64,000 nt of DNA. It comes from Clostridium_AM sp900759715 (lineage in GTDB: Bacteria > Bacillota > Clostridia > Clostridiales > Clostridiaceae). The stretch covers positions 62,001 to 126,000 of the forward strand of contig CAAEXF010000132.1 in assembly GCA_900759715.1 (NCBI GenBank), in the 5' to 3' direction. The position numbers were made by a program, and so were the translations under genes. The notes under the pieces were generated by a model, which searched no databases, was not told the DNA's origin, and saw nothing but the letters and a program-made list of their open reading frames with translations. Below are positions 26,955-35,666 of the stretch, piece after piece. Every line of letters begins with the position of its first letter. Within the stretch, counting starts at the first letter, position 1.

Positions 26955-27677
26955 TTAAAGCAATATCTCCTGCCCTCTCTCATGTATCTCTACAATATCT
27001 GAAGAACAGTTGGTCATCTTTTCTTTAAAGCTTTTTGTTATTTCTGGGTTATCACCAAAGTGCATTGGTATAAAAAGTTTTGGTTTTACCTTTTCGATTA
27101 AGTGTTCTCCTCCAAGGTAGTAGTATTCTTCTAACCTATGATCTACAGGGAAAAATGCTATGTCTATCTTTTCATTAGATAACTTTTCTACTTCTTTCTT
27201 AAAGGCTTTTTCCATAGCTGAATTTTCCTCATCACTATCTTCTTTCCAATGCCACCAATTTAGATCTCCTGCATGGAATATAGAAATTCCATCTACCTTT
27301 ACTAAGAAGGATATTCCTATATCTGTAGATCCATATGCTTTTATCTCTATGTCATTAACCTCTATATTTTCATCTTCTGATATATAGATAACTTCAGGAA
27401 AATCATCATTTTTCTTTATATCAGTACTTAAAATGTATTTTATGCTAGGATTTATTTCTTTCCATGAAAATATAGTTGTGTTAAAGTGATCAAAATGCGA
27501 GTGAGAAACAAACACCATGACGTTTTTTTCTGTTTGTAGTGCTTCTCTGCAAACCACACCATGCTGCAAAGTTCTTTTTTCACTATCATCATTAAAGTAA
27601 TCAAATATTAAAACATTGGATTTTGTTTCTATTATAAATCCATCGTGATATAAATAGTGTATTTTTGCTTTATCCAA
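26955..27677 (-). CDS. MBL-fold metal-dependent hydrolase
   Basis: A ~240-aa metallo-beta-lactamase-fold protein of the UlaG/L-ascorbate-lactonase-like branch. Metal ligands are visible in VSHSHFDHF, HAGDLNWWHW and the late PMHFGD. I favour TTG at 27677 (9 nt after GAGGTG), though GTG at 27689 is possible. It is first in neither a clear pathway nor operon; a glyoxalase-like gene lies 22 bp or more upstream in the same direction, suggesting co-transcription. Confidence 0.85.
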   Translation of the reverse strand: MDKAKIHYLYHDGFIIETKSNVLIFDYFNDDSEKRTLQHGVVCREALQTEKNVMVFVSHSHFDHFNTTIFSWKEINPSIKYILSTDIKKNDDFPEVIYISEDENIEVNDIEIKAYGSTDIGISFLVKVDGISIFHAGDLNWWHWKEDSDEENSAMEKAFKKEVEKLSNEKIDIAFFPVDHRLEEYYYLGGEHLIEKVKPKLFIPMHFGDNPEITKSFKEKMTNCSSDIVEIHERGQEILL

Positions 27678-27698
27678 ATTTAACTTCACCTCAAAATT

Positions 27699-28076
27699 TT
27701 ATACTACATTTTTATTTGGCAAAATTTCTGTCCAGTAGCCGTCTGGATCAGCTATAAAGTAAAGTCCCATTCCCTTATTTTCATAGCATATACATCCCAT
27801 ATTTTTATGATGCTCATATGCTTTATCGAAGTCATCTGTTGTTACAGCCATATGTATTTCGTTATCCCCTAAGTTATATGGCTCTTTTCTATCTGTAAGA
27901 TATGTAAGCTCTAATGTATGACTGCTGCCTGCATCCTTTAAGAATACTAAAGTAAAGCTTCCATCTGGAGCATGATATCTTCTAATCTCTTCAAATCCTA
28001 ATGCCTCTTTATAGAAGTTCACACTCTTCTCAAGATCTAATACATTGATATTATTGTGTTCAAATTTAAATTTCAT
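27699..28076 (-). CDS. VOC-family glyoxalase I-like protein
   Basis: A ~125-aa vicinal-oxygen-chelate protein resembling lactoylglutathione lyase: FEHNNINVLDLEKSVNFYKEALGFEE, LELTYL, IHMAVTTDDF and YFIADPDGYWTEILP. The metal ligands of GloA (His near the start, Glu in LELT, His in IHMAV, Glu in TEIL) all appear present. Start at ATG 28076 after AGAGGTG. Possibly detoxifies methylglyoxal, although clostridia often lack glutathione, so the thiol partner is open. Confidence 0.88.
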   Translation of the reverse strand: MKFKFEHNNINVLDLEKSVNFYKEALGFEEIRRYHAPDGSFTLVFLKDAGSSHTLELTYLTDRKEPYNLGDNEIHMAVTTDDFDKAYEHHKNMGCICYENKGMGLYFIADPDGYWTEILPNKNVV

Positions 28077-28116
28077 TTTTAACACCTCTTCTTATTATTA
28101 AATTTAGCCAGTTTTA

Positions 28117-28689
28117 TTAAATATCTAAAATGATATCTTTTAATTTTCTTTTTGGTACGTGGTGAACAGCTTTTTCATCTCTCCAATACTTAATATCTCC
28201 TGATGGCTGCAGCTCTTCTAGTACTACCTCTTCCTTTGGTTTACCAAGTGCAATTACCATAAGAATTTCATAATTGTCATTAATATTAAGATCCTTTGCC
28301 AATCCTACTCTATCAATGCTTCCAAACATACAGCCTCCTAATCCTTTTTCAACAGCTCCTAGGAGGATGCTTTGTGCAGCTATACCGTGGTCCCACCAAC
28401 AATTTTTGCTTATGTTCAAATCTTTAAGCACTATTACATATGCACTAGGCTTTTCCCCTTCCTCCGGACCATCCCAATCCTTTAGGTACCCAGCCCATCT
28501 AAGGTGCTTAAATATTTTTTCATTCTTTACATTGTCATTAGATAAAACATATTTTAATGGCTGCATATTTGTCCCAGATGAAGATAGTCTAGCAAGATCT
28601 ATTAATTCTCTTAAGCTCTCCATACTTATATTATGTTCTTGATAAAACCTTCTATAAGTTCTGTTTTTCAAAACTAGTTCTCTAATCAA
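28117..28689 (-). CDS. Nitroreductase-family flavoprotein
   Basis: A 190-aa FMN-dependent nitroreductase-like protein (KNRTYRRFYQEHNIS at the start, SSSGTNMQPLKYVLS at the FMN site, GLGGCMFGSIDR, and MVIALGKPKEEVVLE near the end). The start is probably TTG 28689 with GGGGTG upstream. Physiological substrate unknown. It is first of three same-strand genes with the glyoxalase and MBL proteins, a possible small detoxification unit. Confidence 0.88.
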   Translation of the reverse strand: MIRELVLKNRTYRRFYQEHNISMESLRELIDLARLSSSGTNMQPLKYVLSNDNVKNEKIFKHLRWAGYLKDWDGPEEGEKPSAYVIVLKDLNISKNCWWDHGIAAQSILLGAVEKGLGGCMFGSIDRVGLAKDLNINDNYEILMVIALGKPKEEVVLEELQPSGDIKYWRDEKAVHHVPKRKLKDIILDI

Positions 28690-28851
28690 CTTTTACACAC
28701 CCCTTACAGTACCTTAGTTAAAACTACAACTAATAGTACAAAATTATTATTATCAAATATATTCTATATAACCATTATAGTTTTATATAAAAACTCTATT
28801 CAAGAAAGCACTTTTTTGTACTTAGGTTTCCTGTAGGTTACTATAATTACT

Positions 28852-29295
28852 TTATTTGCTTTTTTCAATGTAATTAATTAATGCCTGAAATGCCATAACA
28901 TATCCCAAAAATCCAAATCCACAAATTTGCCCAACGCAAGCAGCAGCTGTAACAGATTTATGTCTAAATTCTTCTCTTGTATGTATATTACTTAAATGCA
29001 CTTCAACAGAAGGAATATTTACAGATTTTAAAGCATCATAAATAGCTATACTATAGTGAGTGTATGCTCCTGGATTAATCACTATACCATCATATTTTTC
29101 ATTATATGCCCTTTGTATATGGTTTATTATTTCCCCTTCGATGTTACTTTGTACTATATCTAGTTCAAATTTTAATTCCCTAGATTTTTCTTCCATTAGA
29201 TTGCAGAGGTCTTTGTAGTCTTTATCACCATATATACCTTTTTCTCTTATACCAAGAAAGTTTAAGTTAGGCCCATTGATAACTAATATCTTCAC
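28852..29295 (-). CDS. aroQ: 3-dehydroquinate dehydratase, type II
   Basis: A 147-aa type II dehydroquinase, third step of the shikimate pathway. It has the family start ILVINGPNLNFLG, the catalytic Tyr in KGIYGDKDY, the INPGAYTHYSIAI block and EVHLSNIHTREEFRH. The start is GTG at 29295 with AGGAG upstream. It is last of aroE-aroK-aroQ. Confidence 0.96.
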   Translation of the reverse strand: MKILVINGPNLNFLGIREKGIYGDKDYKDLCNLMEEKSRELKFELDIVQSNIEGEIINHIQRAYNEKYDGIVINPGAYTHYSIAIYDALKSVNIPSVEVHLSNIHTREEFRHKSVTAAACVGQICGFGFLGYVMAFQALINYIEKSK

Positions 29296-29309
29296 TGTAC
29301 TTTCTCCTT

Positions 29310-29810
29310 TTAGTTTAATACTTTAATTATTTTTTGTATAATTTCATCAATACTACTGTCATTTATTATTTGAAAATCACAACACTCTTTATATATATTG
29401 TACCTTTCTTTAAATAAATCACAAATTTTATCTGCACCTTGTTTTAGAAGAGGTCTTTTAGAGGTTTCTATGTTTTTTTTAATATCTTCTACCGGTCTGT
29501 CAATAAAAACTACTATTCCATTTTTCTTTAGCAGTTCTATATTCTCTAGATTTTTTATTACTCCACCTCCTGTAGATATTATAACTTGCATTTTCTCCCC
29601 TAATTCTCTGGCAGCTTCATTTTCTAATTGTCTAAAATACTCTTCACCTTTTTCAAAAATTTGAGTAATTGTTTTTTCAGATTTTTTTTCTATATACCAA
29701 TCCATATCAATAAGTTCAACATTAAGTCTATTAGATAAAACCTTGCCTATTGTTGTTTTCCCACAGCCAGGCATACCTATCAAAATAATATTCTTATTTA
29801 ACTTATTCAT
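29310..29810 (-). CDS. aroK: Shikimate kinase
   Basis: A ~166-aa kinase that phosphorylates shikimate at O3. P-loop GMPGCGKTTIG, substrate-site DMDWYIE and FRQLENEAAREL, then STGGGVIKN and KRPLL are all present. I start at ATG 29810 after AGGTG; the in-frame GTG at 29819 is part of the SD. It overlaps the end of aroE by 8 bp. Confidence 0.95.
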   Translation of the reverse strand: MNKLNKNIILIGMPGCGKTTIGKVLSNRLNVELIDMDWYIEKKSEKTITQIFEKGEEYFRQLENEAARELGEKMQVIISTGGGVIKNLENIELLKKNGIVVFIDRPVEDIKKNIETSKRPLLKQGADKICDLFKERYNIYKECCDFQIINDSSIDEIIQKIIKVLN

Positions 29811-30627
29811 TATTTTCACCTATCATAAGCTGTAGTTTTTCATATATTTTATCTACAACATTATCACTTATCTCTATTCCATGCCAAATTTCCTGAGCAG
29901 CAGCTGCTTGAGCAACTAACATATATAGTCCGTTTATTGTTTTTAAGTTTAACTCTCTAGCATCAGATAAAAATTTTGTTTCTAGAGGATTGTATATTAT
30001 ATCTACAGCTACTGAAAATTCTCTTAAAATATCTTTGCTTACTGGGCTGTTTTCTACATTGGGGTACATACCGCATGGGGTACAATTTATAATTAAATCC
30101 TTATTTTCTAGCTCATGTAATTGCTCATAGGATATTACTTTAAAATCTCCTAGATTATTAACCTTTTGAGGCTCTCTACTTACATATATAAGTTCCCCAA
30201 TATTATTGTCTATTAAATATTGAACTACCGCCTTAGATGCACCGCCAGTACCTAATATTACTGCACTTTTATTTGTAATATCTATTGCTGATTTTTTTAA
30301 TGTTTCACCAAAGCCATAATAATCTGTGTTATATCCAATTAACTTTCCATTTTTAAAATCTACTGTATTTACAGCTCCTATTCTTTCAGCCTCAGGAGAT
30401 ATCTTATCAAGATACTTAATTATCTCCACTTTATATGGTATGGTAACAGTTACTCCTCTAGCTTCAAGAGCCTTAAGTCCTTCTACTGCTTTTTCTAAAT
30501 TTTCTTTTTTAATTTCAAATAGATTATATACCGCTTTTGGGTTTATATTTTCAAAAATCATGTTATGAATTTGTGGAGAAAAGCTGTGCCCTAATTTTTC
30601 TCCTATAAGTCCGTAAATGTTACTCAT
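29803..30627 (-). CDS. aroE: Shikimate dehydrogenase
   Basis: A ~274-aa NADPH enzyme reducing 3-dehydroshikimate. It shows GLIGEKLGHSFSPQIHN, VTIPYKVEI (catalytic Lys), GAVNTV, NTDYYGF and VILGTGGASKAVV. I choose ATG 30627, 10 nt after GAGGTG; the GTG at 30645 overlaps the SD. It is the first shikimate gene here; a small cysteine-rich gene and its terminator lie upstream. Confidence 0.95.
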   Translation of the reverse strand: MSNIYGLIGEKLGHSFSPQIHNMIFENINPKAVYNLFEIKKENLEKAVEGLKALEARGVTVTIPYKVEIIKYLDKISPEAERIGAVNTVDFKNGKLIGYNTDYYGFGETLKKSAIDITNKSAVILGTGGASKAVVQYLIDNNIGELIYVSREPQKVNNLGDFKVISYEQLHELENKDLIINCTPCGMYPNVENSPVSKDILREFSVAVDIIYNPLETKFLSDARELNLKTINGLYMLVAQAAAAQEIWHGIEISDNVVDKIYEKLQLMIGENNE

Positions 30628-30717
30628 TATTCTTTTGCACCTCACCTTACATTTCTTCTATACTCATAATAATATATTACAAAAATTTTACTACATAATA
30701 AAGAAAAAATCTAAAAT

Positions 30718-30758
30718 ATAAAAATAACATAGAGTTTCACAGGGAAACCCTACGTTAT
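30718..30758 (-). terminator. Terminator of the small cysteine-rich gene
   Basis: On the minus strand ATAACGTAGGGTTTC pairs with GAAACTCTATGTTAT through two G-U pairs, followed by a T-rich tail. The G-U pairs work only on the minus strand, and the hairpin starts 2 nt after the stop of the 44-aa gene. Confidence 0.7.
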
Positions 30759-30760
30759 CT

Positions 30761-30895
30761 TTATCTTCTCATATGTTTTAATATAATTATTACAAGTATC
30801 AAATCAGAGTTAGGCTCTAATCCTAAAATATTGCAATACCTACAGCAGTCAAAATATCTATATATACAGTGTCTGCATCCTTTCCTACGACCCAT
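30761..30895 (-). CDS. Small cysteine-rich protein, 44 aa
   Basis: A short frame with good expression signals: GGGGTG 6 nt before the ATG at 30895 and a terminator right after TAA. The protein begins MGRRKGCRHCIYRYFDCCRY and has five cysteines (C7, C10, C17, C18, C21) in its first half, including CRHC and CCRYC, then an acidic hinge and a hydrophobic stretch LILVIIIL before a basic end. I do not recognise the family. Possible roles are a metal-binding or small membrane-associated protein, or a spore component; none is shown. Confidence 0.6.
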   Translation of the reverse strand: MGRRKGCRHCIYRYFDCCRYCNILGLEPNSDLILVIIILKHMRR

Positions 30896-30986
30896 GTAAT
30901 TCACCCCTTATACTTTTAGTTTATATACCATAAATAAAATTGTGATTAAAACTATAGCAAATTTATCTGTTCTTGCAAAAAAATAC

Positions 30987-31017
30987 TTGCACCTTACCTT
31001 ACGTCATGTGTTAAAAT
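30987..31017 (+). promoter_or_regulatory. MerR-type promoter with 19-bp spacer
   Basis: TTGCAC (30987-30992) and TAAAAT (31012-31017) are 19 bp apart, longer than the usual 17 and typical of promoters that MerR proteins untwist. The spacer ACCTTACCTTACGTCATGTG-like region probably holds the operator. It lies 22 bp before the merR-like gene, so autoregulation is likely. Confidence 0.7.
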
Positions 31018-31038
31018 AGTCTAAGTAGAGGTGGTAAA

Positions 31039-32238
31039 ATGTCCGAAAAGGAAAATACTTTATTTACTACAGGTGAATTTGCCAAAAAAGCTGGAGTTAC
31101 TTTAAGAACTTTAAGATATTATGACAAAATAGGTTTATTAAAGCCTAACTGTCACAACGATCTAGGTCATAGGTTATACAGCAAGCAGGACTTTGGAAGA
31201 CTACAAAAAATCTTAACATTAAAGTTCATAGGACTCTCTTTAGATGATATTGCCAATATAATGAAACATGACATAAATGACCAAGACTTTAAAAAATCTT
31301 TAGAAATACAAAAATCCATAATGGAAGAAAAAATACAGCATATACAAATGGTCATAAAATCAATAGATGAAACCGTCCATATGCTGGATAAGAGCAATGT
31401 ATTAAACTGGGATAAATTTATAAACATAATTAATGTAATAAACATAGATAAAAAGTGGTCTGAACAATACGAAAATGCTTCAAACCTAAAGGCAAGAATA
31501 AGAATTCATGAGCTTTTCAGTACTAATAAAGAAGGCTGGATGAATTGGTTTTTTGATCAAATGCAAGTTCCAGAAAATGCACATATACTTGAACTGGGCT
31601 GTGGTGATGGAAGCCTTTGGGATAAAAATTTTAATAATATCCCTTTAAGCTGGAATATTACATTAACGGACTTTTCCAATGGAATGCTTAAAGATGCTAA
31701 AAAAAATTTAGATACTAAATCTCAAAGATTTAAATTTCAAATTGTAGATGCACAAAACATTCCCTTTGAAAACTGTAGTTTCGATGTTGTAATAGCAAAT
31801 CATATGTTGTATCATGTACCAGACAGAGAAAAGGCATTTTCTGAAATACAGAGAGTTTTAAAACCAAATGGATATTTTTACGCTTCCACTGTTGGTAAAA
31901 ACCACATGAAAGAGATGAGAGAAATTGTCTCAAGATTTAATTCTGAAAGCATAACTACAAAAAGTTGGGACTCTACCGAAAGTTTTCAGCTAGAAAATGG
32001 TTTGGGTCAGGTTTCAAAATGGTTTAAAGAGGTAAAACTAAATAGATATAATGATAGTTTAGTAGTTACTCACCCAACTCCCCTTATTGATTATATATTT
32101 TCTATGCCTGGAAACACAAAAGAAATATTTACTGATGAAAAACTCCAGCAGCTTATAGATTTTTTGCAAAAAGAAATCAAAGAAACTGGAGGAATATATA
32201 TTACTAAAGACACAGGTTTTTTTAAAGGAAGAAAATAA
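31039..32238 (+). CDS. MerR-family regulator fused to a SAM-dependent methyltransferase
   Basis: A 399-aa fusion. Residues ~8-75 are a MerR winged helix (TTGEFAKKAGVTLRTLRYYDKIGLLKP), followed by a coiled-coil dimer helix (~85-118). Residues ~150-398 are a class I methyltransferase with motif I ILELGCGDG (183-191), a later DVVIANHMLYHVPD and LKPNGYFYAST. The start ATG follows AGAGGTG. It heads a run with two DegT-type aminotransferases only 22-40 bp downstream. The methyltransferase may act as a sensor for a substrate or AdoMet, or as an enzyme linked to a sugar pathway. The domain order is clear; the role is inferred. Confidence 0.88.
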   Translation: MSEKENTLFTTGEFAKKAGVTLRTLRYYDKIGLLKPNCHNDLGHRLYSKQDFGRLQKILTLKFIGLSLDDIANIMKHDINDQDFKKSLEIQKSIMEEKIQHIQMVIKSIDETVHMLDKSNVLNWDKFINIINVINIDKKWSEQYENASNLKARIRIHELFSTNKEGWMNWFFDQMQVPENAHILELGCGDGSLWDKNFNNIPLSWNITLTDFSNGMLKDAKKNLDTKSQRFKFQIVDAQNIPFENCSFDVVIANHMLYHVPDREKAFSEIQRVLKPNGYFYASTVGKNHMKEMREIVSRFNSESITTKSWDSTESFQLENGLGQVSKWFKEVKLNRYNDSLVVTHPTPLIDYIFSMPGNTKEIFTDEKLQQLIDFLQKEIKETGGIYITKDTGFFKGRK

Positions 32239-32277
32239 TAAAAGTTTAATAAGGTAAAAATGAAAGGATTGATTATA

Positions 32278-33459
32278 ATGAATAAAAAAATACCATTTTC
32301 ACCACCAGATATAACTCAAGCAGAAATTGATGCAGTTGTTGAGGTTTTAAAATCAGGCTGGATTACTTCCGGACCTAAAACTGCTGAATTTGAAACAAAA
32401 TTAGCGGATTATTTAGAAACTAACAAGGCTGTTGCATTAAACAGTGCTACTGCAGGCTTAGAGCTTGTATTAAAAGTTTTTGATATAAAAGAGGGAGATG
32501 AAGTTATAACTACTCCTTATACTTATACTGCTACTGCTAGTGTTTCCTTGCATAGAGGAATCAAGCCAATATTTGTAGATGTTGAAAAAGATAGTTTCAT
32601 AATAGATATAAACAAAATAGCAGATGCTATTACTCCTAAAACAAAAGCAATTTATACTGTTGATTTTGCTGGAATACCTGTAGATTACGACGCAGTTCGT
32701 GAAATGTTAAAATCTAAAAATCGTGAAGATATAATTTTTGTATCTGATTCATCCCACTCCTTTGGTGCAAAATATAAGGGAAAAAGAGTTGGAGGTCAAG
32801 CGGATTTCCACATATTCTCCTTCCATGCAGTAAAGAACTTTACTACTGCTGAAGGTGGAGCTATAAGCTTTGGTGATAATAACTTTAAAGACAGAGAAGA
32901 TTTATATAAAGAATTTAAATTAGCATCTTTACATGGCCAATCAAAGGATGCTCTTTCAAAGATGAAAGCTGGAGCTTGGCAATATGATATAGTAACAGAT
33001 GGTTACAAATGCAATCTTACAGATATAGCTTCTTCAATTGGATTAGTACAGTTAACAAGATATGAAGATATGCTTGTAAAGCGTAAAGCTATATTTGATA
33101 TTTACTCTAAACACTTAGTTGAAAAGGATTGGGCTATACTTCCTTTCGAAAGAGAAGGCGAAACTGTAACTTCTTATCACTTATATCCTTTACGTATTAA
33201 AGGCTTTAATGAAGAACAAAGAGCTGAGGTTATAAAAACATTAGCTGATATGGATATAGCTACTAATGTTCACTTTATTCCGCTGCCAATGTTCACTCTT
33301 TATAAAAACCTTGGCTATAAGATAGAAGATTATCCAAATGCTTATGCCCAATATGCAAATGAAATTTCTGTACCACTTTACTCTCTTCTTACATTAGAAG
33401 ATGCTGAGTATGTAGTTAAAGAACTTATTAAAGCAGTTGAAAAAGTTATGGCAAAATAA
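32278..33459 (+). CDS. DegT/DnrJ/EryC1-family aminotransferase (first of two)
   Basis: A ~393-aa PLP enzyme of the sugar aminotransferase family. PLP lysine is Lys186 in SFHAVKNFTTAEGG; DSSHSFGAKYKGKRVG lies before it. Start is probably ATG 32278 after AAAGGA; ATG 32260 is an alternative. Relatives transaminate keto-sugars for surface glycans or aminoglycosides. A second, different family member follows 20 bp later and a MerR-methyltransferase precedes it. Substrate unknown. Confidence 0.88.
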   Translation: MNKKIPFSPPDITQAEIDAVVEVLKSGWITSGPKTAEFETKLADYLETNKAVALNSATAGLELVLKVFDIKEGDEVITTPYTYTATASVSLHRGIKPIFVDVEKDSFIIDINKIADAITPKTKAIYTVDFAGIPVDYDAVREMLKSKNREDIIFVSDSSHSFGAKYKGKRVGGQADFHIFSFHAVKNFTTAEGGAISFGDNNFKDREDLYKEFKLASLHGQSKDALSKMKAGAWQYDIVTDGYKCNLTDIASSIGLVQLTRYEDMLVKRKAIFDIYSKHLVEKDWAILPFEREGETVTSYHLYPLRIKGFNEEQRAEVIKTLADMDIATNVHFIPLPMFTLYKNLGYKIEDYPNAYAQYANEISVPLYSLLTLEDAEYVVKELIKAVEKVMAK

Positions 33460-33479
33460 ATTAAGCGAGGTACGTAAAT

Positions 33480-34586
33480 ATGAAAGTTAATTTTTATACA
33501 TCTCAAAGAGAATATAATGAAAAAAAAGCAGAATTTGATAAAGCAATATTTGACGTTATAGAAAAAGGGAGTTTTATATTAGGACCTACTGTTACAAATT
33601 TTGAAGAGGAAATAAAAAAATATACTGGAGCTAAACACGCAATTGGTGTAGCTTCTGGTACAGACGCTTTGGTAATTGCTTCACACATTTTAGGCTTCAC
33701 TGATGGCAAAGAAGTTATTACTTCACCATTTACATTCTTAGCATCAACTTCTTGTATCGCAAAGCATAATGCAAAACCTGTTTTTGTAGACATTGATGAG
33801 GAAACTTTTGAAATAGACACAACTAGAATAGAAGAAAAAATAACTTCAAATACAGCAGGAATTATACCAATTCACCTTTTCTCTCAAATGAATAACATGG
33901 ATAGAATAATGGAAATATCATCTAAGCATAATATAAAGGTTTTAGAAGATGCTGCTGAATCTTTTGGTATGAGATGGAATGGCAAACACTCTGGTACTAT
34001 TGGTGATATGGGTATATTCTCATTCTTCCCAACAAAAACCTTAGGTGGCTATGGCGACGGTGGTATGATAGTTACTAACGATGATAACCTAGCTCAAATG
34101 ACTAAAATGTTCAGAGTTCATGGAGCTTCTAAAAAATATCACTATGACTATATAGGATATAACTCTAGACTTGATTCAATTCAAGCTGCTGTACTTTCAG
34201 TTAAATTAAAGTATATAGACGAAGCTATTAAAAAGAGAGAAACTATTGCTAACTGGTATATGGATAAGTTATCAGACTGCGAGTATGTAAGATTCCCTAA
34301 GATTAAAGGACCTCAAAGTCCAGTATACTATGTATTTAATATACTAGCAGAAAAAAGAGATGAACTTGCTAACTTCCTAAAGGAAAATGAAATAGGTTAC
34401 AGCATTTACTATCCAATACCTCTTCATATGCAAAAATGCTTCAGCTATCTAGGTCATAAGAAAGGTGATTTCCCTGTATCAGAAAAGATTTCAGAGGAAA
34501 TTCTAGCTCTTCCAATCTACCCAGAGATAACTGAGGAAGAAGTAGATTTTGTATGTGAGACTATAAAGAAATTCTATAGAAAATAA
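33480..34586 (+). CDS. DegT/DnrJ/EryC1-family aminotransferase (second of two)
   Basis: A 368-aa PLP enzyme of the same superfamily but a different branch (WecE/DesV/QdtB-like). Lys186 lies in FFPTKTLGGYGDGG; LEDAAESFG precedes it, and HGASKKYHYDYIGYNSRLDSIQAA follows. GAGG lies shortly before the ATG. It differs clearly from the upstream aminotransferase, so this is not a recent duplication. The operon terminator that should follow has been split by an insertion element. Confidence 0.9.
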   Translation: MKVNFYTSQREYNEKKAEFDKAIFDVIEKGSFILGPTVTNFEEEIKKYTGAKHAIGVASGTDALVIASHILGFTDGKEVITSPFTFLASTSCIAKHNAKPVFVDIDEETFEIDTTRIEEKITSNTAGIIPIHLFSQMNNMDRIMEISSKHNIKVLEDAAESFGMRWNGKHSGTIGDMGIFSFFPTKTLGGYGDGGMIVTNDDNLAQMTKMFRVHGASKKYHYDYIGYNSRLDSIQAAVLSVKLKYIDEAIKKRETIANWYMDKLSDCEYVRFPKIKGPQSPVYYVFNILAEKRDELANFLKENEIGYSIYYPIPLHMQKCFSYLGHKKGDFPVSEKISEEILALPIYPEITEEEVDFVCETIKKFYRK

Positions 34587-34594
34587 TACAACTA

Positions 34595-34613
34595 AAAAAT
34601 ATTGATTCGTAAT
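34595..34613 (+). terminator. Left half of a terminator split by IS insertion
   Basis: AAAAATATTGATTCGTAAT lies 8 bp after the aminotransferase stop. Its exact inverse complement lies at 37146-37164, followed by T-rich DNA. Together they would make a 19-bp terminator stem, now 2.5 kb apart. Confidence 0.75.
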
Positions 34614-34702
34614 TTTTTTATAGAACGAAACCGCTATAAGCGGTGGCAGGCTCTGTTGCAATTCGGAAATTTGAGTTTAAAATCTAAGATATGTATAAAT
34701 TT

Positions 34703-34736
34703 AAAGTGGTAGTTATTTAAGCGTAACTACCACTTT
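34703..34736 (+). terminator. Terminator-like hairpin inside the IS left end
   Basis: AAAGTGGTAGTTA pairs with TAACTACCACTTT, followed by TTTAT. It lies before the recombinase gene and may block read-through from outside. Confidence 0.7.
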
Positions 34737-34817
34737 TTATCATGAACACTTCTTTTTACCCCTTATATTGTTAAAAATATAAGGACAAACCAAACAAAAA
34801 TAAAAAGGAGTGTTAAC

Positions 34818-35666
34818 ATGTCAGAATTAAGAAACAAAATGAAAATGTACATGGAGCTAAAAGGTTATAGCTCGATAACAACAAAGTATTATCTTACTCA
34901 CATTAGCAACTTTGCTAAGTTTTATAACAAGTCACCTCATTTACTAGGAGAAAAGGAAATATGTGGTTATTTACACTATTGTATCACAGAAAAACATTTA
35001 ACGGAAGGTTCTGTTGGTGCTATTTATAATGCATTAAAAATTTTATATACAAAAGTTCTAATGCAAACATGGGATGTCAATAAAATTCCAAGAATAAAGG
35101 AACGTCGAAGACTTCCTATTGCATTATCTCCTGAAGAAATTAAAGCTATTTTTGATGTTGTGGAAAATATTAAACATAAAGCTATATTAATGACTATCTA
35201 TTCCGGAGGATTAAGGGTTAGTGAAGTCTGTAATTTAAAAGTAACAGATATTGATAGTAAAAATATGCAAATATTTATACGTCAAGGAAAAGGCAAAAAA
35301 GACAGATATACACTTTTATCAAAGGCTAATCTTCAAATTCTTAGAGAGTATTGGAAAAAGTATCATCCTACGGATTTTTTGTTCTCGGGAAGATATCATA
35401 CTGATGCCATAACTCCACGTAGTGTTCAAAGAATATTTGAAAAAGCATTAAAGAAAGCCGGAATTACTAAAAATGCAACTGTACATACTTTAAGACACAG
35501 TTTTGCAACACATCTTTTAGATGCTGGTACTGATATTTGTTATATACAAAGACTATTAGGGCACACCCGCATAAGTACAACAACAATCTATTTACACCTT
35601 AGAAGGATGGATCTATTAAGTATAAAGAGTCCTCTAGATATTTTATTAGGTGAAGAAAATGATTGA
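34818..35666 (+). CDS. Tyrosine recombinase of the IS91-type element
   Basis: A 282-aa phage-integrase-family protein. The SAM-like N-terminal domain (~1-90) and the catalytic domain are complete. Catalytic residues can be read as Arg in SGGLRVSE, Lys in GKGKKDR, His-x-x-Arg in HTLRHSFATHLL, His in LLGHTRIS and Tyr in TTIYLH. AAGGAGTG precedes the ATG. It overlaps the transposase by 8 bp. Such genes are a regular companion of one IS91 subgroup; their exact role in transposition is not settled. Confidence 0.93.
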   Translation: MSELRNKMKMYMELKGYSSITTKYYLTHISNFAKFYNKSPHLLGEKEICGYLHYCITEKHLTEGSVGAIYNALKILYTKVLMQTWDVNKIPRIKERRRLPIALSPEEIKAIFDVVENIKHKAILMTIYSGGLRVSEVCNLKVTDIDSKNMQIFIRQGKGKKDRYTLLSKANLQILREYWKKYHPTDFLFSGRYHTDAITPRSVQRIFEKALKKAGITKNATVHTLRHSFATHLLDAGTDICYIQRLLGHTRISTTTIYLHLRRMDLLSIKSPLDILLGEEND

